Shown here piece after piece: positions 17,597 to 27,436 of a stretch of 64,000 nucleotides of DNA. The stretch spans positions 1 to 64,000 of the forward strand of contig JAHENA010000004.1 of NCBI GenBank assembly GCA_024643405.1. Direction: 5' to 3'. The DNA is from Flavobacteriales bacterium (GTDB lineage: Bacteria > Bacteroidota > Bacteroidia > Flavobacteriales > Flavobacteriaceae). The position numbers were made by a program, and so were the translations under genes. A model generated the notes under the pieces. It saw only the letters and a program-made list of their open reading frames with translations, ran no database searches and was not told the origin of the DNA. Within the stretch, counting starts at the first letter, position 1, and the number at the start of each line of letters is the position of its first letter.

Positions 17597-18027
17597 TATA
17601 GGTTTATGTCTTCTATTAGCTTTAATTCAATCCCGGCCTTTTTTAAAAATTGGAGCCCTGAATCATCTTTATATGTTTCTGAGTAAACAACTTTAATAAT
17701 ACCTGCCTGATGTATTAATTTACTGCATTCTTTACACGGTGACAATGTTATATACAGTGTTGCCCCTTGACAAGATTGTGTGGATCCAGCAACTTTTAAA
17801 ATTGCATTCGCTTCAGCATGCAAAACATACCATTTTGTATAACCACTTTCATCTTCGCAATAATTTTCAAAACCAGACGGCGTACCATTATACCCGTCTG
17901 AAATAATCATTTTATCTTTAACAATTAAAGCTCCAACTTTCTTGCGTTTACAATATGATAATTTCCCCCATTCTTCAGCGATTCTTAAATATGCTTTATC
18001 GTATTTCAGTTGTTTATCTTTTGACAT
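17596..18027 (-). CDS. dCMP deaminase / ComE-type zinc deaminase
   Basis: 143 residues. The zinc site is complete: H70-A-E72 ('HAEANAI') and 'PCKEC' (C98, C101). The 'SDGYNGTPSGFENYCEDESG' loop is typical of the dCMP deaminase (ComEB) group. The enzyme turns dCMP into dUMP and so feeds dTMP synthesis. It is translationally linked to the S41 protease that follows, a pairing with no obvious functional logic. Confidence 0.9.
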   Translation of the reverse strand: MSKDKQLKYDKAYLRIAEEWGKLSYCKRKKVGALIVKDKMIISDGYNGTPSGFENYCEDESGYTKWYVLHAEANAILKVAGSTQSCQGATLYITLSPCKECSKLIHQAGIIKVVYSETYKDDSGLQFLKKAGIELKLIEDINL

Positions 18028-18111
18028 TTATTCTTTTAAATTATTACCTGTTTGTTGAAAAAAGATACCGACTCAATCCTTTTAACATAACAAGATAACG
18101 AAGATACTTGG

Positions 18112-18129
18112 TTGTAATTTTAATTACAA
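18112..18129. promoter_or_regulatory. Perfect palindrome TTGTAATT-TT-AATTACAA
   Basis: Eight-base arms around TT, between the end of the HupE/UreJ gene and the start of the deaminase gene (85 bases upstream of its ATG). There is no T run on either side, so an operator is more likely than a terminator. Factor unknown. Confidence 0.4.
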
Positions 18130-18187
18130 TGCCAATAAGTTAAAGTTTTATCAATATTAACTCTTTAAAACACTATTGATGACAAAC

Positions 18188-18778
18188 TTAAGCTAAAAAA
18201 TCACTTTTTAGAATCATTGGTATCACAAGTCCTACAACTATAGCCGAAATCACCATAATCCAATCACGTTTAGAAAGTCTAAATAGTGTTTGAGCTAGAA
18301 AACCTAAAAACAAAACAGAGAATACAATGATGATTTGTGAAATTTCAATACCCAATGCAAACTCAATCAATAAAACAAATTTATTGTCTGTTTTACCTGC
18401 GAGCATATGAAACTCGCGAGCAAAACCCAAACCATGTATTAAACCGAAAAATAAAGTTGAAAAAAACAACAGTCCTATTTTTTCCTTTTGAGCACCCTTT
18501 CCAGCTGTAAGTACATTAAAAAGAGCAACAATTAAAATGGTAACTGGAATTAAAAATTCAATGAGTTGACCATCTATTCTAACAATATCATACGCCGCTA
18601 AAACTAATGAAAGGGTATGCCCTAAAGTAAAAGTAGATACTAGTATCAGGACACGTTTCCAATCTTTAAACATATATGGAACCGTTAACGCAATAAGAAA
18701 TAACACGTGGTCATAGGCGTTAATATTTAGCACATGGTTTATACCATACTCCACATTGAACCAAAAGTTTTCAAGCAT
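18188..18778 (-). CDS. HupE/UreJ family membrane protein
   Basis: 196 residues, about six membrane segments. The conserved histidine motifs of the family are visible: 'NAYDHVLFLIALTVPY', 'FTLGHTLSL' and 'FFGLIHGLGFAREF'. Related proteins transport or bind nickel or cobalt in hydrogenase and urease operons; this shorter 'HupE/UreJ_2' form is common in Bacteroidota without either enzyme nearby, so a metal role is only inferred. Stand-alone gene, 40 bases after the SDR gene. Confidence 0.85.
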   Translation of the reverse strand: MLENFWFNVEYGINHVLNINAYDHVLFLIALTVPYMFKDWKRVLILVSTFTLGHTLSLVLAAYDIVRIDGQLIEFLIPVTILIVALFNVLTAGKGAQKEKIGLLFFSTLFFGLIHGLGFAREFHMLAGKTDNKFVLLIEFALGIEISQIIIVFSVLFLGFLAQTLFRLSKRDWIMVISAIVVGLVIPMILKSDFLA

Positions 18779-18818
18779 ATTATTTGGGGTTTGAATAATT
18801 CAAATATAATTTTTTTTA

Positions 18819-19775
18819 TTAAACATCCTTGTATTTCTCACCCAAATGCATGAGCATCTCTTGGGTGATTTGCTCAAGAGAAAAGTCATGTTTCCAATTC
18901 CAGTCTTTTCTAGCATACGTATCATCAATACTTTTAGGCCAGCTATCAGCAATTTCTTGCCTGTAGTCAGGTTTATAAGTTATGCTAAATTCTGGAATCT
19001 GTTGTTTAATAGATTTTGCAAGTTCTTTAGGAGTAAAACTTATACCCGATAAGTTATAAGAAGACCGAATCTTGACATCATTATCATTGGCACTCATAAT
19101 ATCAACGGTTGCTTTAATAGCATCATCCATAAACATCATTGGCAAAGCGGTATTTTCATTCAAGAAACATTCATATTTTTTATCTGTAATGGCTTTATGA
19201 TAAATTTCAACCGCATAATCCGTAGTGCCTCCTCCAGGTAAGGTCTTCCAGCTAATAATACCTGGATAACGTAAGCTTCTTACATCAACACCATATTTAT
19301 TATGATAGTATTCGCACCAGCGTTCACCAACTTGTTTGGTGATTCCATAAACTGTAGAAGGTTCCATTACCGTAAATTGGGGCGTATTTTCTTTTGGAGT
19401 TGTGGAACCATAAACTGCTATACTTGATGGCCAAAACACTTTTTTTATAAATTTTGCCTTGGCAAGATTTAAAACATGAAAAAGTGAATTCATATTTAAA
19501 TCCCAGGCTTTCATGGGATACTTTTCACCAGTAGCACTTAAAATAGCCGCCATTAAATAGATTGTATTAATATGATGCTTTTCTACACAAATTTTAATAG
19601 CTGCATAATCCTGAGCATCCACAATCTCAAAAATACCGGAATTGACAATGTCTATATTACTATAACTTATATCACTTGCAATAACATTTTTTTCACCATA
19701 TAAAGCTCTTAATTTATAAGTGAGTTCAGAGCCAATTTGTCCACAAGCTCCAATAATTAATATTTTAGGATTCAT
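18819..19775 (-). CDS. L-threonine 3-dehydrogenase-like SDR (epimerase-type)
   Basis: 318 residues, cytosolic. NAD-binding 'GACGQIGSE' at 9-17; the catalytic serine is in 'PSSIAVYG' and the Tyr/Lys pair in 'VYGITKQVGE' (about 142-146). Length and the 'LRYPGIISWKTLPGGGTTDYAVEIYHKA' segment match the extended-SDR threonine dehydrogenases that resemble UDP-galactose epimerase. The reaction would be L-threonine to 2-amino-3-ketobutyrate, then cleavage by Kbl, which is not in the window. A sugar epimerase is the alternative. Confidence 0.8.
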   Translation of the reverse strand: MNPKILIIGACGQIGSELTYKLRALYGEKNVIASDISYSNIDIVNSGIFEIVDAQDYAAIKICVEKHHINTIYLMAAILSATGEKYPMKAWDLNMNSLFHVLNLAKAKFIKKVFWPSSIAVYGSTTPKENTPQFTVMEPSTVYGITKQVGERWCEYYHNKYGVDVRSLRYPGIISWKTLPGGGTTDYAVEIYHKAITDKKYECFLNENTALPMMFMDDAIKATVDIMSANDNDVKIRSSYNLSGISFTPKELAKSIKQQIPEFSITYKPDYRQEIADSWPKSIDDTYARKDWNWKHDFSLEQITQEMLMHLGEKYKDV

Positions 19776-19895
19776 TAATTTGTATTTAATTAAGAATTCA
19801 TCAAAATTACTAAGAATTCAACAATGAAATAATATTAAAATGAAAAATAATAAAAACCAATTGTATATAATTCAAAAACAAATAATGTATTCTAT

Positions 19896-19903
19896 TATAT
19901 TTG
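19896..19903 (+). promoter_or_regulatory. -7 element (TATATTTG) of the lipoprotein gene
   Basis: Exact TAnnTTTG match 26 bases before the lipoprotein ATG. No TTG at the usual -33 distance. Confidence 0.4.
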
Positions 19904-19928
19904 TAATTCTACCAAAAAAAATTAATCC

Positions 19929-20447
19929 ATGAGGACTTATTTTTTAGTAACTTTTTTTATCATTTTTGCTTTAATTTCATGTGGGAAGCAAAAAGAGAGT
20001 GAGCATAAAACACCCATTCAAGAGCCTGTTCTTACAAAAATAAGTGAAAAAGATATTTCAAAATTGAAATTTTTAGAATATACTTTAGATGTAAAAACTG
20101 AAAACGAGATAGAAAACTGGATGGCCTTCAAAGAACTTGAAGACCTTGTCATAAGTGTTAAAAAAGGCGATTTGTCTTATTTTAAAAATAACAATGACGC
20201 TCTTTTAAAATTTGTCAAAGAATTAAAAGAAAAAGTTCCTGACACTTTAAATACTCCATCTGTTAATGCCAGAATAACCACTTTAGAAACAAAAATTTAT
20301 AAACTTGAAAGTTTGTACAATCTTTCTGAAACCTCAAAAGATGAATTAAGTCTGATAATCAAAGAATTTTTAGAGGCTGTATCAAACCTTAATTTACAAA
20401 TGAACAAAAAGCTAGAAAAAGATTCTCAAATTATTGAAACGCCTTAA
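19929..20447 (+). CDS. Hypothetical lipoprotein
   Basis: 172 residues. A lipobox (about residues 14-19, 'ALISCGK') predicts lipid anchoring. The mature protein is charged, helical, and includes coiled-coil-like stretches ('NARITTLETKIYKLESLYNL', 'MNKKLEKDSQ'). No cysteine other than the lipidated one. It ends 7 bases before the ATG of the giant T9SS protein, suggesting a shared transcript. Not a family I recognise. Confidence 0.7.
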   Translation: MRTYFLVTFFIIFALISCGKQKESEHKTPIQEPVLTKISEKDISKLKFLEYTLDVKTENEIENWMAFKELEDLVISVKKGDLSYFKNNNDALLKFVKELKEKVPDTLNTPSVNARITTLETKIYKLESLYNLSETSKDELSLIIKEFLEAVSNLNLQMNKKLEKDSQIIETP

Positions 20448-20454
20448 TAAACAA

Positions 20455-23400
20455 ATGAAAAAACTTATATTAATTTCTATTTTTTTATACTCCTTAACCT
20501 TTCAAGCGCAATTCAATGAAGATGCTCCTTGGATGGAATCTCTTAAAACTAAAAAAACTAAATCTTCAAATCCAGTTACATTTAAAGACATGGTAACTGC
20601 GTTTGATACTTACTGGGAAACTAGAGATCCAAATGTGCGGGGTAGCGGTTACAAACCATTTAAACGTTGGGAAAATCATTGGAAAAATTATGTAAAAGAA
20701 GATGGAACTCTCCCAACAGCTGCAGAAATTTGGAAAACAACATTAGAAGCTAAAGAGGCAACATCAAGTATAGTAGATTTAAGCAATTGGATTTCATTGG
20801 GTCCATCAGATTTTGCAAATCGATCAACTTCATACCTGAATATTGGAAGAGTAAATGCTATTATTGTTGACCCCAACAACTCAAACACTTATTATTCAGG
20901 GGCTCCGGCAGGTGGTATTTGGAAATCTACAGATTCAGGCACAACCTGGGTTCCTTTAGGTGACAACCTCCCTCAAATAGGCGTTTCTGGAATTGCCATT
21001 GATTTTAATAACTCTAATATTATTTATGTTGCTACGGGCGATGATGATGCTGGAGACACTAGCAGTGTTGGTGTTTTAAAATCAATTGATGGTGGTTTAA
21101 CCTGGAATGCCACTGGCTTAAATACGACTAATTCTCCATCATCAATGAATGATATATATATAAGCCCTAGCGATTCAAACACCCTTTGGGTGGCAACAAA
21201 TAACGGGGTTTATAAAACAATAGACGGCGGGACTAACTGGACTAACACCAATAACACGGCAGGTTTAAATATTAAAGACATTAAATTGAAACCAGGTAAT
21301 CCAAATATTATTTATGCGGTAACCACGAACTCTTTTTATGCTTCCAATAGCGGAGGTACCTCATTTGCATTATCAGGTTCTGGTCTACCAACCTCATCCA
21401 GCAGGCTCGTTTTAGATGTAACACCCGCTAATCCAAACGCAGTTTATGTTTTAAGCGCTGATAACAGTAATGAATTCCAGGGGCTTTACAAGTCAGTTAG
21501 CTCTGGTAGTTCGTTTACTGCTCTATCAACAAAAGCGAGTATTGGTAACATTTTTGGGTCAGCACAAACATGGTACGATATGGCATTAGCCGTCTCTGAT
21601 ACTAATGAAAATGAGATATACACGGGTGTTTTAGACATCAATAAATCAACCAACGGAGGAAGTTCCTTTTCTAAAATTAACACTTGGTATATTCGTGATG
21701 CGTCTTATACTCATGCAGATATTCATTTGCTTCGTTTTTTTAACGGGACTCTTTTTGCAGGAACCGATGGCGGTTTTTTTAAATCAACGGATAACGGAAA
21801 TAGTTTTTCTGACTTAACAACAGGGATGGAAATAAGTCAGTTTTATAGAATTTCAGTATCAAAAAAAAATTCAGGAAAAATAGCTGGTGGATTACAGGAT
21901 AATGGTGGTTTTGGCTATAATAATAATCAGTGGAACAACTATCATGGAGGTGATGGGATGGATGCTGCCATTGACCCTAATAATGATAATCTTTACTATG
22001 GTTTTATGCAAAGAGGAGAAACTTTATTTATCTCTTCAGATTCAGGCCAAGGGAATAATATCACTGTTAATGCACCCGAACCCGGAAATTGGATAACCCC
22101 TTTAGCTATTAACAGCGAAAGTGAAGTGTATGCTGGTTATAATAGCCTTTATAAATTATGTGGCACAAACTGGGAATCCATTTCACCCACATTTGATAGT
22201 AATGCTGATGTTTTAGAAATAGATGAGAGCAATCCAGATATTATTTTTGTAGCCTTTGGCAATATTTTATGGAAAAGTGTTGACAGAGGGATAACCTTTT
22301 CAGAAATTGGAGTTTTTTCTTCAGATATTACATCTGTTGAAATAAATCATAATAATAGTGATATTATTTATCTAACAACATCTGGTATAAGTGGCAAAGT
22401 TTTAAAATCTAATGATGGTGGTCTTACTTTTCCTGTTGACCTTTCTAAAGGGATTACCAGAGTCACTAAAAATATCATTAAGCACCAAGATTTACATTCA
22501 CAAAATCCACTTTTTTTAGGAACAAACATTGGGGTTTACAGATACGATGATTCTGGTGGTCGTTGGGAATTATTTGATAATAATTTACCAAATGCCCCAG
22601 TAGCTGATCTCGAAATTAATTTGGTTGACAGTAATATTACGGCAGGCACTTATGGTAGAGGGGTCTGGAGATCTGCAATTCAAACTGAAACGGCATCAAA
22701 CGAAATAGCTCTTGAATCCATTGAAGGATTAACGCCTAGTTGTGGTGATATTTCCGGTTTGCAGGCTAAGGTTAAAAATATTGGAAGCAACCCTGTTAAT
22801 ACTATTAATTTTGAATATATTTTTAATGGAGTCTCAAATAATTTTAATTGGACAGGAACTTTGGCTGCAGGAGCTTCTGGCCTAATTGATATCCCTTCAT
22901 TAAGCCCTGCTCTTGGATTACAAAAATTAAAAATAATTTTAACTTCAGCGACTGACACTTATACTTCCAATAATACAGCTACTAAATACTTCTCTTCAAA
23001 TTCTCCTGGAACAGCAAATAATCTCAACAGTTTTGAAGCTATTAGTGATGAACTTTCTGTAATAGATGGGTTAGGTGATTTATGTGGAAATTCTGGGTAT
23101 TGGGAAAGAGGAATCGCAACTAGTCTGCTTTTAAACAGTTCTGGCAATAATGTTTACGGAACCAATCTGTCCGGAACATATGCTCCTGACACCAAGAGTT
23201 TTTTGCTTTCACCCTGTTATGATTTATCTCAAACATCAAATCCAGTCTTAAAATTTGATATGGCCTATGACCTCGAAGAAAATTGGGATGTATTTTATGT
23301 TGAATATTCAACGGACGGTTCAAACTGGAATGTTCTTGGAAATTCTAATGATACTAATTGGTATAATAGTGACAGAACATTGGCGTCTTCTGGCGGAACC

Positions 23401-23847
23401 GACTGCTATAATTGTCCCGGCGCTCAATGGACTGGAACAAATGCCAACTTACAAGAATACAGTCATGAGCTCTCCTCGTTAGGTAATTTAACTAACATTA
23501 CTTTCAGATTTGTTTTTCAATCTGATGCGGCTGTTGAACAAGAAGGTGTTATTATTGATAATTTAATTGTAGAAGGCACAACATTATCAAACGAAAAATT
23601 TGATAAAACAGATATAGCCATTTACCCAAATCCTTCAAAAACTATTTTCAATTTAAAAACAAAAAGTATTTATAATTTTGATTTCAATGTAACTGACATT
23701 ACTGGAAAAATAGTAATCCAAAAAAGAAATATTGCTATTCAGAATAACCTTTATCAGATAGATATGACTGCATTTACTTCAGGTATTTATTTTTTAAACA
23801 TTACATCAAATGGTGGTCGATTAACAAAAAAACTGATTTTAAATTAA
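20455..23847 (+). CDS. T9SS-secreted BNR/VPS10-like repeat protein
   Basis: 1130 residues from the ATG at 20455; the TTG at 20434 in the ORF track would spoil the signal peptide MKKLILISIFLYSLTFQAQ. Residues about 120-740 hold many beta-propeller blades of the BNR/sortilin type ('GGIWKSTDSGTTWVPLGDNLP', 'GVYKTIDGGTNW', 'GGFFKSTDNGNSF'). A CARDB-like domain and a jellyroll-like region with 'DTKSFLLSPCYDLS' follow. The last 80 residues ('IAIYPNPSKTIFNL' ... 'GGRLTKKLILN') form a type A T9SS sorting domain. Probably an outer-surface adhesin or glycan-binding protein; no catalytic residues can be assigned. Confidence 0.88.
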   Translation: MKKLILISIFLYSLTFQAQFNEDAPWMESLKTKKTKSSNPVTFKDMVTAFDTYWETRDPNVRGSGYKPFKRWENHWKNYVKEDGTLPTAAEIWKTTLEAKEATSSIVDLSNWISLGPSDFANRSTSYLNIGRVNAIIVDPNNSNTYYSGAPAGGIWKSTDSGTTWVPLGDNLPQIGVSGIAIDFNNSNIIYVATGDDDAGDTSSVGVLKSIDGGLTWNATGLNTTNSPSSMNDIYISPSDSNTLWVATNNGVYKTIDGGTNWTNTNNTAGLNIKDIKLKPGNPNIIYAVTTNSFYASNSGGTSFALSGSGLPTSSSRLVLDVTPANPNAVYVLSADNSNEFQGLYKSVSSGSSFTALSTKASIGNIFGSAQTWYDMALAVSDTNENEIYTGVLDINKSTNGGSSFSKINTWYIRDASYTHADIHLLRFFNGTLFAGTDGGFFKSTDNGNSFSDLTTGMEISQFYRISVSKKNSGKIAGGLQDNGGFGYNNNQWNNYHGGDGMDAAIDPNNDNLYYGFMQRGETLFISSDSGQGNNITVNAPEPGNWITPLAINSESEVYAGYNSLYKLCGTNWESISPTFDSNADVLEIDESNPDIIFVAFGNILWKSVDRGITFSEIGVFSSDITSVEINHNNSDIIYLTTSGISGKVLKSNDGGLTFPVDLSKGITRVTKNIIKHQDLHSQNPLFLGTNIGVYRYDDSGGRWELFDNNLPNAPVADLEINLVDSNITAGTYGRGVWRSAIQTETASNEIALESIEGLTPSCGDISGLQAKVKNIGSNPVNTINFEYIFNGVSNNFNWTGTLAAGASGLIDIPSLSPALGLQKLKIILTSATDTYTSNNTATKYFSSNSPGTANNLNSFEAISDELSVIDGLGDLCGNSGYWERGIATSLLLNSSGNNVYGTNLSGTYAPDTKSFLLSPCYDLSQTSNPVLKFDMAYDLEENWDVFYVEYSTDGSNWNVLGNSNDTNWYNSDRTLASSGGTDCYNCPGAQWTGTNANLQEYSHELSSLGNLTNITFRFVFQSDAAVEQEGVIIDNLIVEGTTLSNEKFDKTDIAIYPNPSKTIFNLKTKSIYNFDFNVTDITGKIVIQKRNIAIQNNLYQIDMTAFTSGIYFLNITSNGGRLTKKLILN

Positions 23848-23884
23848 TGTAACTAATCCGATAACCTTTTTAAAAATTATAACA

Positions 23885-25963
23885 ATGAAAAAAACGACAC
23901 TTTTATGTGTAATTGTTTTAGCTGGTTTATTACCTGTCAAAATAGTAGCTCAAGACAGCAAGCAAAGTCAAAAAATTCCTGGAATCAATTTAGAATTGAT
24001 GGATAATTCCGTAACTCCTATGGATGACTTTTTTAAATACGTCAACGGAAAATGGTTGGATAACACTGAAATTCCAGATGATAGAACCAGATGGGGAAGT
24101 TTTGATGAACTTAGAAAAAAAACTGATGATGATGTGCTTTCTATTTTGAATGCCGCCATGTCTGAAAATAAAGATTTTAATAAAATTAAAATATTCCCTG
24201 GCTCAGATCAAGAAAAAGCAGTTCAATTATTTCAAACCATAATGGATACTGTGAGTAGAAACAAAAAAGGTCTAGGTCCAATCAAACCTTATTTAGCCAA
24301 AATTAATGAGATTCAAAATATTGATGACCTGCAAAAGTATTTGATTGAAATGGAACCTACTGGTGGTGCAGGATTTTTTGGATTTAGAGTTGGAGGAGAC
24401 CCAAAAGACAGTAACATGAATTCTGCCTATCTCGGGTCAGGTCGTTTAGGATTACCAGACAGAGATTATTATGTGAAGGACGATGCAGATTCAAAAGAGA
24501 AAAGAGAAAAATATGTGACCCATATTACCAAAATGTTACAGTTTTTAGGTGATAATGAAATAGATGCCAATAATCAAGCGAAAAAAATTCTAGCTTTTGA
24601 AACACGTTTAGCAGCACCTAGAATGGATAAAGTTGAGAGACGAGATGCCCGCAAACGTTATAACCCAAGATCTATTGCTGAATTACAAAAAATGGTACCG
24701 GCAATTAACTGGAATAACTATTTTAAAGGAATTGGTGTAAAAAAAATTGACACTATTATTATTAGTGAGGTTAAATACATGGATACCCTTCAAACCATTT
24801 TCGCTGAAAACAATGTTTCTGATTGGAAAGCCTATTTACGTTGGTCTGCCCTCAATAGAGCTTCAGGCATGTTAAGTACAGATATTGAAACAGCAAGCTG
24901 GGAATTTTATGGGAAAGACTTACGAGGAGCCAAAAAGGAACGTCCCAGAAATGAAAGTGCCTTACAAACTTTGAATGGAACAATAGGTGAGGCTTTAGGC
25001 AAACTATATGTCGAACAAAAATTCCCAGCAGAAGCTAAAGAAAAGGCCGCAAAAATGATAGCTAACGTTATTAAAGCATTTGAAAACAGAATTAAATCCG
25101 TGTCTTGGATGACGGATGATACAAAACAAAAAGCTATTGAAAAACTATTAGCCCTAAATGTAAAAATTGCATACCCGGACCAATGGAGAGATTATTCTGC
25201 ATTAGAAATTAAAGGCGTTGAAGATGGAGGTACTTATTTACAGAATATGCTTAATGCCAGTGCCTGGAATCACAATAAAAATTTAGAAGATTTGGGCCAT
25301 CCTGTAGATAAAAGCAGATGGGGTATGGCCCCACAAATAGTCAATGCTTATTTTAGCCCTTCTTTTAATGAAATTGTATTTCCAGCAGCTATTCTACAAC
25401 CACCGTTTTATAATTATCAAGCCGATGATGCCGTTAATTATGGTGGAATAGGAGCAGTAATAGGTCATGAAATTTCACATTGTTTTGATGATTCTGGATC
25501 GCGGTATGATAAAAATGGTAATTTAAATAATTGGTGGACTGATGAAGATTTAAAACAATTTGAGGTTTTAGGTAAAAGTCTTGCAGATCAATACAGTGCC
25601 ATAGAGGTTTTGCCAGAAACATTTATAAATGGAGCGTTTACACTAGGTGAAAACATAGGTGATTTAGGTGGTGTTAATGCGGCATATGATGCCTTACAGC
25701 TAAGTTTTGAAGAGAGCGGAAGACCAGGAAACATTGATGGCTTAAATCCAGAACAACGATTCTTTATCTCTTGGGCCACAGTTTGGAGAACTAAAGCAAG
25801 AGAAGATGCCTTAAAAAATCTAATAAAAACAGACCCACATTCACCTGGAATGAACAGAGCAGTTCAACCCTTGTTAAATATTGAAGCTTTTTATGAAGCC
25901 TTTAATATTAAAGAATCAGATAAAATGTATTTAGAACCGAGTGAACGCGTAAAAATTTGGTAA
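23885..25963 (+). CDS. M13 family zinc metallopeptidase (neprilysin/PepO type)
   Basis: 692 residues, full length. A signal peptide ends near residue 22 (KIVAQ). The N-terminal M13 domain starts with 'PMDDFFKYVNGKWLDNTEIPDD'. The catalytic domain has HExxH ('IGHEISHCFDD') and the third-ligand motif 'GENIGDLGGVNAAYDA', plus the NAYFSPS substrate segment. It cleaves short peptides in the periplasm or outside the cell. It lies 37 bases after the T9SS gene and ends at a strong terminator. Confidence 0.95.
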   Translation: MKKTTLLCVIVLAGLLPVKIVAQDSKQSQKIPGINLELMDNSVTPMDDFFKYVNGKWLDNTEIPDDRTRWGSFDELRKKTDDDVLSILNAAMSENKDFNKIKIFPGSDQEKAVQLFQTIMDTVSRNKKGLGPIKPYLAKINEIQNIDDLQKYLIEMEPTGGAGFFGFRVGGDPKDSNMNSAYLGSGRLGLPDRDYYVKDDADSKEKREKYVTHITKMLQFLGDNEIDANNQAKKILAFETRLAAPRMDKVERRDARKRYNPRSIAELQKMVPAINWNNYFKGIGVKKIDTIIISEVKYMDTLQTIFAENNVSDWKAYLRWSALNRASGMLSTDIETASWEFYGKDLRGAKKERPRNESALQTLNGTIGEALGKLYVEQKFPAEAKEKAAKMIANVIKAFENRIKSVSWMTDDTKQKAIEKLLALNVKIAYPDQWRDYSALEIKGVEDGGTYLQNMLNASAWNHNKNLEDLGHPVDKSRWGMAPQIVNAYFSPSFNEIVFPAAILQPPFYNYQADDAVNYGGIGAVIGHEISHCFDDSGSRYDKNGNLNNWWTDEDLKQFEVLGKSLADQYSAIEVLPETFINGAFTLGENIGDLGGVNAAYDALQLSFEESGRPGNIDGLNPEQRFFISWATVWRTKAREDALKNLIKTDPHSPGMNRAVQPLLNIEAFYEAFNIKESDKMYLEPSERVKIW

Positions 25964-25965
25964 AC

Positions 25966-26003
25966 AAAAAGCCCTTTTCAAAATATTGAAAAGGGCTTTT
26001 TTA
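25966..26003. terminator. Bidirectional terminator
   Basis: Stem AAAAAGCCCTTTTCA / TGAAAAGGGCTTTTTT with a six-base loop, between the convergent M13 peptidase and TPR genes. Confidence 0.92.
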
Positions 26004-26016
26004 ATTTATTATTAGC

Positions 26017-26730
26017 TTAATTTTTTGTTTGTGCAGCTTCAGCTTGTAACGCTTGTTTTTGTCTTAATAATTCATTTTTTGTTAATTGAATCATATTAAA
26101 ATTTGGAGCAGATTTCAATGCAGCGTCTAAAATATCTACTGCAGCATCTATATTGGCTTTTTTATCTTTATTGTAAGTCACCAAAGCATTTAAATACATA
26201 AAAGCTGATTTTAAAGGCACTTCATAAGGTGATTGCATTTCATAAAACGCTTTGGTCATATCCTCTTTTGAATTGGCTATTCCATAAGTAATATGCTTTT
26301 CCGCTTCTGTCAGATTTTGCGTCTGCAAATTCAATTCAGCTAATTCATAAGCAATAAGAGCATTTGGGCTTCTATTAAACATATCTTCAAAAAAGCCTAT
26401 CGCTAATTTTGGTTGTCCTAATGATTTAAGTGAGACCGCTTTTACTTTGATTGCTATATCAGAATCGTTTACAATTTTATCATACCCAATAGTGTTTAAA
26501 GCCTGAGCATATTGTCCCTCACTCATATAAATATAGCCTAAAGTATCCAGTCTTTCTTTCGACGGTGAAAGAATATTTAAATGTGTTAATGCACCTATTA
26601 CACCATTTACATCACTTTGCTTTTTCATTTGTTTATAGTATGCTTCATAATGCTTTATTAAATCAGAGTTGGTCTGAGCGCTTATATGAAAACTAGTTAC
26701 TAATAAAATCAATACTATTAATCGTTTCAT
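26017..26730 (-). CDS. Exported TPR-like protein
   Basis: 237 residues from the ATG at 26730; the ORF track begins 18 codons earlier, which would bury the signal peptide MKRLIVLILLVTSFHISAQ. The mature part is helical, with TPR-like repeats ('LDTLGYIYMSEGQYAQALNTIGY', 'ALIAYELAELNLQTQNLTEAEKHI', 'AAVDILDAALKSAPNFNM'). Probably a periplasmic protein-interaction scaffold. The adjacent 3' gene is the M13 peptidase on the other strand. No specific function can be assigned. Confidence 0.75.
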   Translation of the reverse strand: MKRLIVLILLVTSFHISAQTNSDLIKHYEAYYKQMKKQSDVNGVIGALTHLNILSPSKERLDTLGYIYMSEGQYAQALNTIGYDKIVNDSDIAIKVKAVSLKSLGQPKLAIGFFEDMFNRSPNALIAYELAELNLQTQNLTEAEKHITYGIANSKEDMTKAFYEMQSPYEVPLKSAFMYLNALVTYNKDKKANIDAAVDILDAALKSAPNFNMIQLTKNELLRQKQALQAEAAQTKN

Positions 26731-26962
26731 CTTTATGTATTTTAAATTTAATTTGAATGCCTTAAAACTATAAAAAATTAACATTTAATATCTTAAAAGA
26801 ATGCTAATTCTTTTTTAAACTATTAATAATAAGTTCTTAATTAAATAAAGGTTTATTAGAACGACGCGCAAGTATTGCAGCTCCTTCAATGCTGACTGAC
26901 AAATACACTTTAGGAAAACTCAAAAAAAATAATTACATTTAGTTTTCTTAAATTAAAATATT

Positions 26963-27433
26963 ATGGGAATTAAAAGTTTTCTTGCCGCCAGACGTACTAC
27001 AAAAAAAACCACAGGTGACGCACCTTTGAGGGTAAGTGACTATATGACCAGAAAACTGGTAACATTCAAGGCTGATCAACCCATTGAGGAGGTCATAAAT
27101 GCCATCATAAAGCATCGTATTTCAGGGGGTCCTGTTGTTAATGAAAAGCATGAATTAATTGGGGTGATATCAGAAGGTGATTGTATTAAAGAAATCAGTG
27201 AAAGCAGGTACCATAATATGCCAATGAATAACCATACAGTAGAGAATTACATGGTAAAAAATGTTGAGACCATTGATGGCAATATGAATATATTTGACGC
27301 TGCTAATAAATTTTTAGAATCAAAACGCAGACGATTCCCTATTATAGAAAACGGAAAATTAGTCGGTCAAATAAGCCAAAAAGATATATTAAAAGCCGCT
27401 TTGGCATTGAAAGGTGATACTTGGAAAAAATAG
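26963..27433 (+). CDS. Stand-alone two-CBS-domain protein
   Basis: 156 residues. After a basic 20-residue lead, two CBS domains follow: about 25-80 ('VSDYMTRKLVTFKADQPIEEVINAII' ... 'ISGGPVVNEKHELIGVISEGD') and 90-150 ('VENYMVKNVETIDGNMNIFDAANKFL' ... 'RRFPIIENGKLVGQISQKDIL'). Paired CBS domains bind adenine nucleotides and regulate a partner enzyme or channel. The partner is not evident. Convergent with the zinc-ribbon gene, 3 bases apart. Confidence 0.88.
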   Translation: MGIKSFLAARRTTKKTTGDAPLRVSDYMTRKLVTFKADQPIEEVINAIIKHRISGGPVVNEKHELIGVISEGDCIKEISESRYHNMPMNNHTVENYMVKNVETIDGNMNIFDAANKFLESKRRRFPIIENGKLVGQISQKDILKAALALKGDTWKK

Positions 27434-27436
27434 CAT

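Noticed and set aside
20434-20454. TTG start of the T9SS gene in the ORF track
   Set aside because: It would add charged residues before a perfect signal peptide and overlap the lipoprotein gene; ATG at 20455 is better.
21887-22096. Alternative-frame ORF inside the T9SS gene
   Set aside because: No start context, no family likeness, lies within a clearly coding propeller region.
26795-26814. AAAAGAAT-GCTA-ATTCTTTT hairpin as a terminator
   Set aside because: Eight AT-rich pairs with no gene ending nearby on either strand; could be chance in AT-rich DNA.
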